Positions 53,693-63,814 of a DNA stretch of 64,000 bases are shown here, in pieces. This stretch comes from Lithodes maja. Taxonomy: Eukaryota > Arthropoda > Malacostraca > Decapoda > Lithodidae. Made by a program: the position numbers and the translations under genes. Location of the stretch: the NCBI GenBank assembly GCA_037953745.1, contig JBAKBP010004290.1, positions 62,001-126,000 on the forward strand, in the 5' to 3' direction. Each line of letters opens with the position of its first letter. Positions within the stretch are counted from its first letter, which is position 1. The notes beneath the pieces are model-generated. The model did not search any database. It saw only the letters and a program-made list of their open reading frames with translations, and was not told where the DNA came from.

Positions 53693-56578
53693 ACTCACAC
53701 TCTCACAGAAACTCACATTAAAGATCAGGAAGATAGTGAGGTATGGATTCCTGGTTACAACCTACATAGGGCGGACAGAACGCATAGATCACATGGAGGT
53801 GTAGCCTTGTACATACATGACTCACTGATATGTACTGAATTCCTAAATAACAGTAATGAAGTGGTGGAAATACTTGGAGTTAAAATAGAATCCCTAAATT
53901 TAGCAGTTATTGTTACATACAGGCCTCCAGATTCATCCCGAGAAGAATTCAAAACCCAGCTCAACAAAATAAAATCAGAAGTGGAAACCCTGGGGAACCC
54001 AACACCAAATATTATATGGCTAGGAGACTTTAACCTACCAAACATTAAATGGAGACAACTAGAAAACCAGTTAGTGGCAAATAACACCGGAGAAGCAAAT
54101 ACTAATACGAGAGAGCTTTTTGAACTTTGTGATTTTTTTAGTCTTACCCAACATATTGCTGAACCCACACGGGAAAACAATATCTTAGATCTGGTCTTCA
54201 CTAACAACGACTCTCTAGTACACAGCATTAACATATCGGACACAACATACTCAGATCATAAATTAATTGAGATCAAAACAACCTTAGAAAGTGTACAGAC
54301 AACCTCAGAATCGAAAAAAAAAAACGGCCCCTTCAGTAAATTATTTTAACTTCAATAACAAAAACATTAGGTGGGAAGAGGTAAATCAAGAAATGGAGGA
54401 AATAGACTGGGAAGATTTAATGGATAACCTGACACCAGCAGAATGTCTAGTCTTAATAACAGAAACCATGACCCAAATCTGTAGCCACCATATACCTGCA
54501 AGACAAACAAAACGAAGAAGCAAACAAGATCGGGAAAGGAGGAGGCTGTACAGAAGAAGAAAATTACTCACACAAAGACGCACACATCAAAATCTACAGG
54601 ATAGGCAAAAGGTCGAAATAGATAGAGAAATTGTGGAAATTGAACAAAGGCTAAGAATATCATATGAACTACAACATATGGAAGAGGAGAGGAAAGCTAT
54701 TGCAGGTATAAAGGAAAATTCCAAATACTTCTTTTCATACGCCAAACAAAAGGCTAAAACAACATCAAACATCGGCCCACTGAGCAAAGGGGACGGCTCT
54801 TTCACAGGGGACAAAAAGGAAATGAGCGAACTCTTAAGCAGGCAGTATGAAATGGCATTCAGTGAGCCTGATGAAACAAAAGTCATCAGAGACCAAAATA
54901 TATTTGTCATGGAAACCTCCCCCACGGAAACCCCTCAGATGCTGGATATTGATTTCGGTCCAAAAGACATAGAAGAGGCCATTTCCAACATGCCATCCCA
55001 CTCGGCACAAGGCCCGGACTCATGGAATTCGATCCTAATGAAAAAATGTAAGGAAAACCTCTCAAAACCCCTGGCTATAATGTGGAGAAGGAGTCTAGAC
55101 ACTGGTGACATACCAGATAGCTTGAAAAACGCAATAATTGCCCCACTGCATAAAGGAGGGAGTAAAGCACTACCAAAAAACTACCGCCCGGTAGCTCTAA
55201 CCTCTCACATCATTAAAGTTTTCGAGCGAGTCCTGCGAAGCAAAATTTCAACATTCATGGAGACAAATGAACTACACAACACCGGTCAACATGGGTTCAG
55301 AGTGGGAAGATCATGTCTCTCACAACTTTTGGAACACTATGACAAAATTCTTAAAGCGCTAGAAGAAAAGAAAAACGTGGATGTCATTTACACCGATTTT
55401 GCTAAGGCATTTGATAAATGTGACCATGGTATAATAGCCCACAAACTGAAAGCAAAACGTATAACTGGGAAATCGGACGGTGGATATACAATTTCCTCGT
55501 AAACCGAAAACAATCGGTAGCAGTAAACCAAGTCACTTCTGAGCCTTCAGATGTCAAAAGCTCAGTGCCCCAAGGAACAGTGTTAGCGCCCCTTCTGTTC
55601 CTCATACTAATTTGCGACATAGATACCAACACCAGACACAGTACGGTGTCGTCTTTTGCTGATGACACAAAATTAAGCAAGATAGTAAACACACAAGAGG
55701 ACATGGGCCGACTGCAGGAAGACATGAATGTAGTGTTCCAGTGGACCAGGGAAAACAACATGCAATTCAATGAAGAAAAATTCCAATTAATACGGTACGG
55801 AGATAATAATGGTGTTAAAGAAATTACAAATTACTTAACAGAATCTAACCACATAATAGAACGGAAAGACAGTGTGAAAGACCTTGGGGTATTAATGTCT
55901 GAAAATATGGGTTTCAAAGTACATAACCAGGTCAAAGTGGCGGCTGCGAAACGTCTAACGGGTTGGATTCTGCGTACTTTTAAAACACGCGGTGAATTGC
56001 CTATGATAACGCTCTTCAAATCTCTAGTGCTACCGCGGCTTGAATACTGTAGCGTATTAACATCCCCATACAAAGCAGGTGAAATAAATTACGTAGAGAG
56101 TGTACAAAGAAATTTCACTTCGCATATAAGTTCGATAAAACATCTACACTATTGGGAGCGTTTAAGAGCACTGAATCTGTACTCACTGGAACGTAGAAGA
56201 GAACGTTACCTAATAATATACACGTGGAAAATCACAGAGGGTTTAGTACCAAACCTACATACTCCGATAGTCATGAAATTCAGCAATAGGAGAGGCTGGG
56301 AATGCGAAATCCCCCGGATGAATAACAGGGGTGCTATGGGCTCTCTGCGAGAGGGCTGGTTATCACACAGAGGCCCACGTCTCTTCAACAAACTCCCACG
56401 GCGAGTAAGAGACATGAGGGACATCTCGTTAGACAACTTCAAGAGAGCCCTAGATGTCGAACTGCAAAAAGTGCCAGACGAGCCCATCCTCGCAAGGGAG
56501 CGAGCTGTCGCTTCAAACAGTCTACTGCACCAAATCACCACCCATAACGAGGGGCGTCGCGCTCCTTGGTGCCGCTAG
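53693..56578 (+). pseudogene. LINE-B ORF2, endonuclease and reverse transcriptase
   Basis: The endonuclease (53693-54349) shows 'LTETHIKDQ', 'WLGDFNLPNIKW' and 'YSDHKLIEI', all with the expected acidic residues. A shift at an A-run (54316-54325) leads into the RT frame (to 55502): 'GPDSWNSILMKKCKE', 'NYRPVALTSHIIKVFE', 'QHGFRVGRSCLSQLLEHY' and 'IYTDFAKAFDKCDHG'. A second shift near 55475 leads to 'SSVPQGTVLAPLLFLI' and 'SSFADDTKLSKI' (FADD box) and the C-terminus ending at 56578. No RNase H is seen. Two frameshifts inactivate it, but catalytic residues are retained. Confidence 0.9.
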
Positions 56579-56615
56579 AGGAGCGGCGAACACATCCAAA
56601 GGTATCCAAAGGTAT
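53693..56615 (+). mobile_element. LINE-B (CR1/Jockey-like) nested in LINE-A
   Basis: It encodes an APE endonuclease and RT in three frames, followed by a short 3' UTR and two 10-bp tail repeats ('tccaaaggta' twice) instead of poly(A). Short tandem tail repeats are known for CR1-like elements. The 5' end begins within the endonuclease. ORF1 is absent. Confidence 0.85.
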
Positions 56616-56689
56616 AGGCAGTTATGCCTTTTGCCTCCCTCAATCACATAGAAAAAAACAAAAAAAAAACAGTTAAAGGCTAAGTAAAG

Positions 56690-56789
56690 TACATGACTAC
56701 GATTTGATATCCATTTATCGAATACTGGATATCAATCTAATCATGAACTAGACCCAACTGTACTATGAATAATCTAATTTAAAAAAAAA
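56690..56789. other. Unassigned right flank of LINE-A
   Basis: AT-rich DNA without a supported feature. Confidence 0.4.
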
Positions 56790-56907
56790 TCACTCCCAAC
56801 ACCAAACACTTCCCAATGAAATTAACGAAAGCATGTGATCCTACCGAGAATCGAACCCAGGTTACCACATATAGATCTTAAACATTCTAACCATTACACC
56901 ATCAAGA
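56790..56907 (-). repeat. tRNA-derived SINE (same family as 30866)
   Basis: The minus strand reads CTTGATGGTGTAATGGTTAG, then the B-box 'GGGTTCGATTCTC', and the body 'ggatcacatgctttcgttaa' and 'tttcattgggaagtgtttgg'. It ends in a T-run at 56781-56789 on the plus-strand left side (A/T-rich tail). An (AG)n run follows at 56904-56922. Confidence 0.8.
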
Positions 56908-56922
56908 GAGAGAGAGAGAGAG

Positions 56923-57532
56923 GTGCGTTTGCGAGAGGAAAGAACAATTTATGGGGCAGAGATCTTAAAGGATCGACCTTGCAACAAACTATTCTAGAAC
57001 CTACAGAGATAATCCTAAAAATTATATTATAATATAATATAATTATTAGGATTATTCATATTATGAATAACAAAGCATAATAAAAGAGACATGAGCAACT
57101 GGACACAAGCAGGAAATATACAAAAATACAAAACAAGTATTTCTTACAGAACTGAAAAACTAAAAGAGAAAGAGACATATTTAGGATGTTAAACTGAAAA
57201 GTGTTTATAATCAGGGAAATGACCAGCGAATCACGGTAATAACAGGACGGTATGATAAAGGTAATGAGTAAGATCACAGAAGACGGAAGAGCAATTATAG
57301 CAGAGAGAGAGAGAGAGGACATGTACAGTACATGCCAAACTACAGGCACGAGCGTGTGCGTATTTTGTTGACAACGTGTCTGCAAGTCTGAGTGTGTGGG
57401 TTTATGTAGGTTTGTGTGTGTACCAGCCACTCCATGTCGGCATAATTGGTGCTTCTGTGTGTGTGTTAGCGAGAGTTTTAATTATTTGAGAATTAAAAAC
57501 CAGTCCTTATATCCTCTTGTGTTTTGTATATA
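56923..57532. other. AT-rich stretch, no gene
   Basis: It contains a short (AG)n near 57301-57319 and TATAAT repeats near 57017-57047. Short frames have no recognised motif. Confidence 0.5.
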
Positions 57533-57574
57533 CAGTATATATATATATATATATATACCGTATATATATATATA

Positions 57575-57635
<61 letters not shown>
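57533..57635. repeat. Interrupted (AT)n microsatellite
   Basis: About 100 bp of TA repeats with a few C/CG interruptions. Frames across it (repeated YI) are by-products. Confidence 0.95.
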
Positions 57636-57639
<4 letters not shown>

Positions 57640-58200
57640 TGTTATACCACAACCGGAGACACCACGGGGCCCATAGACAAACCAGTTGCCCCCCTCAAAA
57701 ACCAAGTGGGAAGCCAACATAGAAAACGGTCCCACAAGGCATCAAAAACCCTCCCTCGCAAAATCAAAACAAATCCCCGCACTGCCAACCCCACCCTAAA
57801 AAGGCAGCTGCTACAGGACCAGGAGGTGACGTCACGCCTTCAGCCCGGCCTGGGATTGGATGGCCAGGGCCGCGCCTCCACCAACCAGGACAACGAGACA
57901 TCACCACACAACCGACCAGCTGATTGGACCCTGACAGGTATCCTGGACAAATCCAGAGGGCCCTTCCTTTACTCTCCCCCTTACCCAAATCGCCAGAACC
58001 AGAGCGACCTACACACCACCTAGAACCAATGCATCGACGTGCCCTTATTCCTTGTGCCACTGCTAGGGCGGGAAACACTTAGAAAGTAGATAGATTAAAC
58101 AGAAGAAGGGTGTGCAGCTACTATGGCTGAGTCCTGTACTAATAATTCCTTGGAACTCTCTCTCTCTCTCTCTCTCTCTCTAACGGTGGATTTATCTATC
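57636..58200. other. GC-richer unassigned segment
   Basis: A base composition shift follows the AT run ('ccggagacaccacggggccc' onward). The 105-codon plus-strand frame (57706-58023) is Asn/Pro/Arg-rich without a known motif. It could be the untranslated part of a transposon, as it abuts an (AT)n run like the Penelope-like ends, but I find no homologous copy here. A (CT)n run lies at 58157-58180. Confidence 0.45.
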
Positions 58201-58215
58201 TATCTATCTATCTAT

Positions 58216-58588
58216 ATGCTCAGGCCCAATCCCCATTTTGGGGGTAGCCGACTCAAGACAGAGCAAGAACAGGGAAAACACAAAAACAACATAAAACAAA
58301 AAATAAACACAGATAAAAAACACAAACTCACACACATCCAGGTCACCCAGGAGAAGACCCAGAGACCAGGGTTACCAAGGTCGCTCCAGCACTCCCCCGG
58401 CCCCTGACCACCCGGAGAGGTTCCGATCTCGGCAGGCAGACATGCAGCGGAGCCAAAGCCACAAGCCCTCCCACCACACTTCCAGGCACACCCTTCATAT
58501 TAATCGTCCCCCCGGGCCAGGCGCCTGATGGACTATTATCTAGTCGAACTTGCGCCCGACCCCTTACTCCAAATGACCACGTGTTCAC
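58216..58588 (-). other. RTE 3' UTR
   Basis: About 370 bp between the ORF stop and the (TAGA)n tail, nearly identical to 6180-6528. The frames on either strand are by-products. Confidence 0.75.
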
Positions 58589-60790
58589 TCAACTATTCAC
58601 AAGCATTCTCCATTCACTCCTGTCCACCACCACTTCCCCTGCCTGATCTATAGTCATTCCTCTATCATCCAAAGCCTTTCTTACACAGTCTCTCCATCTC
58701 AATGGGGGTCTTCCTGCCCTTCTATCTCCCCTTGTACCTGACTCACATATTCTCTTTGTAAGCCTTTCATCTCCCATTCGTTCAACATGACCATACCAGC
58801 TCAGCACCCTTCTGTCCACTCTGGCTGACAAATGTTCCTGCTGCCCCACTCTCCTACGTATCTCTTCATTCCTCAATCTGTCTCTACGAGTAACTCCACA
58901 CATACTCCTCAAGCAGCTCATCTCCATCACATCCAGCACTCTTTTCTCCTTTTTCTTCAGAGCCCATGTCTCAGCCCCCATACATCACTGTTGGCACAAC
59001 AATTCCTTGATACAGTGCACTTTTTACTTTCACTCCGAGATTTCTCGTCTTCCACATACTTCCCATTGCTCCGAAAACCTTCCTTCCTTCACACACTCTC
59101 TGTTTTACCTCCACTTCCATACCTCCACTCCTGCTTATCGTTCCTCTTAGATATTTAAAACACTCTACTTGTTCCAATATTTCCCCATCCAGCCTCACAT
59201 CTAGATTCACCCTATGCTCTCCCCTATTACACACCATTACTTTACTTTTATTGACGTTCACCTTCAGTTTCCTCCTTCCACAAACCACACCAAACTCTTT
59301 GACTACCCGCTGCAGTTTCTCATCAGAATCCGCCACCAATGCTGTGTCATCAGCGAACAGCAACTGATTCAACTCCCAATCTCTACCATTCTTTCCTACT
59401 AAACCCAATCCTCTTCCCATAGTTCTCCTTTTCACCTCCCTCACCACACCATCCATAAACATATTAAACAGCCATGGTGACATTACACAACCCTGTCGCA
59501 AACCTACCTTTACCTCAAACCATTCACTCAACTCACCATTTCCTACTCTCACACATGCTCTGCTCCCTTCATAAAATCTCTTAACTGCTTCTAACAAATT
59601 TCCTCCTATTTCATAAATCCTTAACACCTTCCACATTGCTTCACGGTCCACACGATCATACGCTTTTTCCAAGTCCATAAAAGCCCAAAATATCTCCTTA
59701 TGCTTCTCTAAATACTTCTCGCATAACTGTCTTACTGCAAACATCTGATCCACGCACCCTCTTCCCCTCCTAAAACCGCACTGTTCTTCTCCTATTGCAA
59801 CTTCCGTACACTTTATTATCCTCTCTATCAACACCCTGCCATACAGCTTTCCAACCACTAACAATAAACTAATACCTCTATAACTTGAACACTCCTGCCG
59901 ATCTCCCTTCCCCTTGTACAACGGCACAATACATGCACTCTTCCAGTCTATTGGTACCATTGACACAGCAAAGCACACATTGAAAAGTCTCACCAACCAA
60001 TCTATTATCACATCTCCACCCTTCTTTATACACTCCACAGCAATACCATCCAAACCTTCTGCTTTTCCCGCTCTCATTTGTTTCACTGCTTCTTTCACCT
60101 CATTTTCCTCAATCCTTTCATTCATTCCTTGCCACCTGGGTGGCCTGGGTAACCTATCTCCATCCACCTCTGCTTCAATCACTGCTTCTCTTCCATCTCT
60201 TGTATTTAACAAAGATTCAAAATACTCGGCATATCTTTTCCTCACTTCAACTGGTTCCACTAGTAATTCTCCATTTTCATCTTTCACTGACTCTTCCCTC
60301 TTTTGTCCTCCTTTCCTTACTTTATTTACCTCCTTCCAGAACATCTTCTTTCATTCTTCAAAATTCTCACTCAGCCTTTGGCCCCACCTTTCGTTTGCAT
60401 CTTTTTTCGCTTCTCTAATTTTCCGTTTTGCCTCTCTCCTTTTCTCCTTGTACCTCTCCCATACCTCAACACTACCATCCTGTAAAACCCTCTCAAAACA
60501 CTGTCTCTTCTCCTCAACTGCCTTTCTCACCGTATCATTCTACCACTCGCTTCCCTTCCTGATACCTCTGCCTCCTACTTTCCTTTTGCCGCATACTACC
60601 TCTGCACTTGCTTTCACTCCTTCCTTAAACTGTTGTCATTCAACCTCTACTTCTCTCTCTTCCATCTCTCTCACTTCCATCCACTTTTCATTTAGTCTTT
60701 CCTTGTACTCCCTCTCTTTTTCACTCTTCTCTAACTCACTAACTTTTATTACCTCTCTTACTTCACGCTTGTCTCTTATTCTCCTGTAAC
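58589..60790 (-). pseudogene. RTE-like reverse transcriptase ORF
   Basis: The main frame (58971-60344) has 'KAEGLDGIAVECIKKGG', 'CSSYRGISLLLVVGKLYGRV', 'QCGFRRGRGCVDQMF', 'WAFMDLEKAYDRVDREAMW', 'GLRQGCVMSPWLFNMFMD' and 'QLLFADDTALVADS' (FADD box). One extra G in a run near 58976 shifts the frame before the C-terminal block 'ETWALKKKEKRVLDVMEMSC', 'WYGHVERMGDERL' and 'GRPPLRWRDCVRKAL', which is typical of the RTE group. Upstream, to 60790, the linker continues in frame with stops at positions where Trp codons are expected. Catalytic Asp residues are intact, but the frameshift kills the protein. Confidence 0.9.
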
Positions 60791-61078
60791 TGTGAATTTA
60801 TAAGAGACCTATTTCCTGCAACAATTATATGATTTTGCAGTTACTGGTATATTACAAGCTACTTTATAAGATTGTTGCTAACAATAACCATCTACCTTCA
60901 GTTTAGTTATTGATACCCGTGCAATATAGCCACATTTGTTTACCATGAACAAAATTGGGTACCGGTATCAAAAGTTCTTGGAAAAAGCGCGCGTGTAAAT
61001 TTACCTTAACTTTCACACACTCCATCACAAACACGCTCTCTCTCTCTCTCTCACGCTCACTGGCACTCACTCTTAGTC
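60791..61078. other. Unassigned spacer with CT run
   Basis: AT-rich, with a short (CT)n at 61036-61052 and CACT repeats next to the following transposon. No gene is seen. Confidence 0.5.
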
Positions 61079-62290
61079 TTAAGGGGTTATCACACTGGGC
61101 CAATTCTCGTCACTCTTCAGCAAAAAGTGGAGCTACCGTCAATCTCCAGCACAAATCTCACCCTTTGATGGAGCTAGGATGCTTCCCGCACTGGGTGGGA
61201 AGCTCCAGTTTTTGATGGAGGTAGAGTGTCAGCCTCTTTACAGCTCGCATTTAATCTCATTGATATCTCGAGTATATGACGTCGAAATATATATTTTGCT
61301 ACATAATGGTGTGTTTTGATTGTGAGAAGAGCTGCGGATAGACATAAACTAAGTGAATTAATGCTAAAATAGCTACACCACTTGCAGCTAAATAACCACT
61401 TCCTATACCTACGCCACGGCGATTGGTATGAAATGAAAACATTCGGTTGTGTAGCAGGAGGAACTGTTTTTCAGATGCCTATTTACTAAGAATCATTGAA
61501 CAATATATTTAACCTAGCCTAACCTAACCTAGTATATTAGTGGACTATTTATGAATGTAAAATGTAAAACTATATTGTAACATTACCAAATTATTGAGAT
61601 AAATACAGGTCTACCCGCATACACAGGATTATGCCTACAACCTCCGAAAAGTTCAACATATTTCCTCATATATGCTCCAAATATAAAACATAATTACGCA
61701 AACTTGTTGATTGAGTCATATTGAAATATAAGTGTCTATATAAATCCATATTACTCTAAATTATTGGTGAAACAGCACAATATAAACGATCGTTTAGTGC
61801 CGAGGTAACGACAGGGGCTCCGTTTTTGCGAAAAACTTCCTCATAGCTACTTATATAAGCTTCACACGCAAAACATAGCAACATTAACATATAGATTGGG
61901 TCCTATTACACAAAGTTTGTCAATATCAATCCATATTATTTTACAGTTTAAGTGAAACCACGCCTACGCCACGGCGATTGGTATGAATCGAAAAAGTTCA
62001 AAATATAAATTTCCTCATATAAGCTTCAAATTTAAAAAAAAATTACACTAACGTGTAGATTGAGTCATATTGCATTATAATTGTAGATGTAAATTCATAT
62101 TGCTATACATTACAGTATAGGTGAAACGGACCAATATAGGCTAAGGTCGGACGTTGTTATTGTTGTGTCGGAGACTCACGCAGCCAGGACGCTTGGCGTG
62201 TGTGATAGGATTTGCCGGCGCTACTGACCGGAAACGGAGACTGGAGATTGGAGAATGGCGAGAATTTGGCCCAGTGTGATAACCCCTTAA
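61079..62290. mobile_element. TTAA-flanked non-autonomous DNA transposon (1.2 kb)
   Basis: Terminal inverted repeats of about 30 bp, left TTAAGGGGTTATCACACTGG plus GCCAATTCTCG and right the complement of the same with one extra A, end in TTAA on both sides. There is no ORF over 100 codons. The interior holds three diverged units of about 170 bp (roughly 61660-61830, 61835-61990 and 62005-62140) and the segment 'cctacgccacggcgattggt' twice (61408 and 61962). TTAA fits piggyBac-type or, with a 3-bp target, PIF/Harbinger-type elements. It is unassigned without a transposase. Confidence 0.88.
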
Positions 62291-62784
62291 CACTCACTCA
62301 TTCACTCTTTCACACTCATTCACTCTCACTCACTCTATCTCTCTCGCACTCACTCTCTCAGCATTTGAGTATAATCTGAGAGCTGTCACCAACCACGCAG
62401 GACTTTGTCAGTCAAGAAAACTTATTTATATAGTTCACTAAAGTGAGGACGTTTTCCTCAGAAAACGTATATTTGTTCTCTGAAGGTTATTCGGTTCACA
62501 TTTCTCGGACCAATGCGATAGTATTTTCATATAGTTTCTATTTAAATGTATATATATTTTTGGTTATATTTATATCAATTGTATATATTTATTTTTATAT
62601 AATTATGTTCTATTATATTTTTATGTTTCAAATGAAATTATATATAATTTCGATTATATTAAAAATACCCAAGACAAGGATCACCACCGTAATAACTCGC
62701 CCAGGAAAGAGGAAAGAAACCGAAAGAGGGGAAACTAATCTAACCAACACCAGAAGGTAACATCACCAAGGAAAACGAAACAAG
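62291..62784. other. CACT-rich then AT-rich DNA, no gene
   Basis: Imperfect CACTCATT/CTCT repeats at 62291-62362 are followed by very AT-rich DNA. The 105-codon plus-strand frame is Tyr/Phe/Ile-rich from AT bias, and I do not support it as a gene. Confidence 0.5.
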
Positions 62785-63069
62785 ATGGACGAAGGAGAAA
62801 CTAAACGAGAAATAACCAAGAGGAAGGAGAGAGATACCAAGACCAACATAACAAAGATGCCCAGGATACCCAAACTTCACCACACCGTATCAAAGGAAGA
62901 CAGCAACAGAAATCAGGCACAGAATACCCACACCGAGAAAGAAAACTCACCTCCATCACGGAAGACCAACGTAGCATCAAAACCCTGTGAAGACAGTAAA
63001 ACCCTAACAAAACCCACAACACATAGCCGCCCAAAATCTACCTGTGCATCACTACACTTTACCAGATGA
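62785..63069 (+). CDS. Small basic open frame, unrecognised
   Basis: A 94-codon frame from ATG to stop, Lys/Thr/Glu-rich (MDEGETKREITKRKERDTK at the start), without a membrane segment or known motif. The base composition (A-rich plus strand) resembles the 5' part of LINE ORF1s in this window, and downstream sequence to about 63420 stays compositionally similar without a continuous frame. It may be the remnant of a retrotransposon ORF1 or chance. It has no homologous copy in the window. Confidence 0.25.
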   Translation: MDEGETKREITKRKERDTKTNITKMPRIPKLHHTVSKEDSNRNQAQNTHTEKENSPPSRKTNVASKPCEDSKTLTKPTTHSRPKSTCASLHFTR

Positions 63070-63502
63070 GATGCCAGAATTGCCACAATAAAACATGATC
63101 TACCAACAACGCCAAGCAAAACCATTCCAGTTCCCCACAAGCACCACGAGGCCACGAAGAAGAGAATAGTGTACAGTCAGAGGCACAAGGACCAACAGTT
63201 ACGCCGTTCTTCCACGAAGAGGTCTACTCACCTGCCCGCAAACTTCTAGGGGGTCCTCCTAATCTCCAGGAATACGCCCTCCTGTACTTATGACCTTCTG
63301 ACCTCCGTACACCTGACCTGGGACATCTCAGCCGAAGTCGTCACTACCCCGACGGAAACCTGGATAAGGCAAGCAATTCTAGGGCTTGATTTAACTAACA
63401 TGTTAGCAATCGAGTCCTAAAATTACTCTCCCATTCAAGGATCGATTGAAGCCATGGTGAATATCTTTCGAGGTCTGAGGAGTTCTTTTACCTATTGAGG
63501 AA
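63070..63502. other. Unassigned, A/C-rich then mixed
   Basis: Possible continuation of the A/C-rich unit at 62690-63069. Only short frames are seen. No motif is recognised. Confidence 0.4.
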
Positions 63503-63814
63503 TTAACTCCTTCAGACATATTATGTTCCAATAAGTCCGAGGAGGCGGGAGCCCAGGGATCATTGCCACTGCCCCGCACAACACTCACAACAACACTGCG
63601 GCCGTTAGAATTATCGGAGGTAGATGAGGTTGCTACCAACGGTTTTATCGTAAGGTAACTTATCGGACTTACTGAGCTCCATATGACGCTAGTGCGTCAT
63701 ATAACTTATTATAGAGGCATGGAGATAAGTCCATATGATGCGATCGCGTCATATGAGTTTTTGGTTCACTAGTCCATATGACGCGATCGCGTCATACATG
63801 TCTGAGGGAGTTAA
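63503..63814 (+). mobile_element. TTAACTCC-family MITE, copy B
   Basis: This 312-bp element has TTAA at both ends, with termini TTAACTCCTTCAGACAT and 'atgtctgagggagttaa'. It is nearly identical to 22622-22923 apart from a small insertion ('gccccgcaca') and a few substitutions. It carries the same CATATGACGCGATCGCG palindromes. The flanks differ from copy A, so it is an independent insertion. Confidence 0.93.

Larger units (their letters stand above)
52422..56689 (+). mobile_element. LINE-A copy 2 with nested LINE-B, flanked by 21-bp duplication
   Basis: A 21-bp direct repeat (52422-52442 and 56669-56689, one mismatch, core AAAGGCTAAGTAAAG) brackets a LINE-A fragment (52443-53692), a complete-looking LINE-B (53693 to about 56615), the remaining LINE-A 3' tail ('aggcagttatgccttttgcc') and poly(A). 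Because the duplication encloses everything, LINE-B most simply inserted into the LINE-A 3' UTR after the latter had landed. Confidence 0.85.
58201..60790 (-). mobile_element. RTE-like LINE, 5'-truncated
   Basis: It runs from a broken 5' end near 60790 through the RT frame to a 3' UTR (58588-58216) and a (TAGA)n tail at 58192-58215. A second, solo 3' UTR is at 6165-6530. The upstream linker (60790-60345) is interrupted by stops. There is no complete endonuclease. Confidence 0.88.

Noticed and set aside
56616..56668. Shared 3' tail between LINE-A and LINE-B
   Set aside because: The 21-bp duplication encloses the composite, and LINE-B has its own 10-bp tail repeats, so nesting explains the LINE-A tail after LINE-B better than tail sharing.
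57706..58023. 105-aa frame in the GC-richer segment
   Set aside because: No motif and no homologous copy, and an equally long frame exists on the other strand.
59914..60789. 291-aa plus-strand Ser/Phe/Leu-rich frame
   Set aside because: Antisense shadow of the RTE RT and linker on the minus strand.
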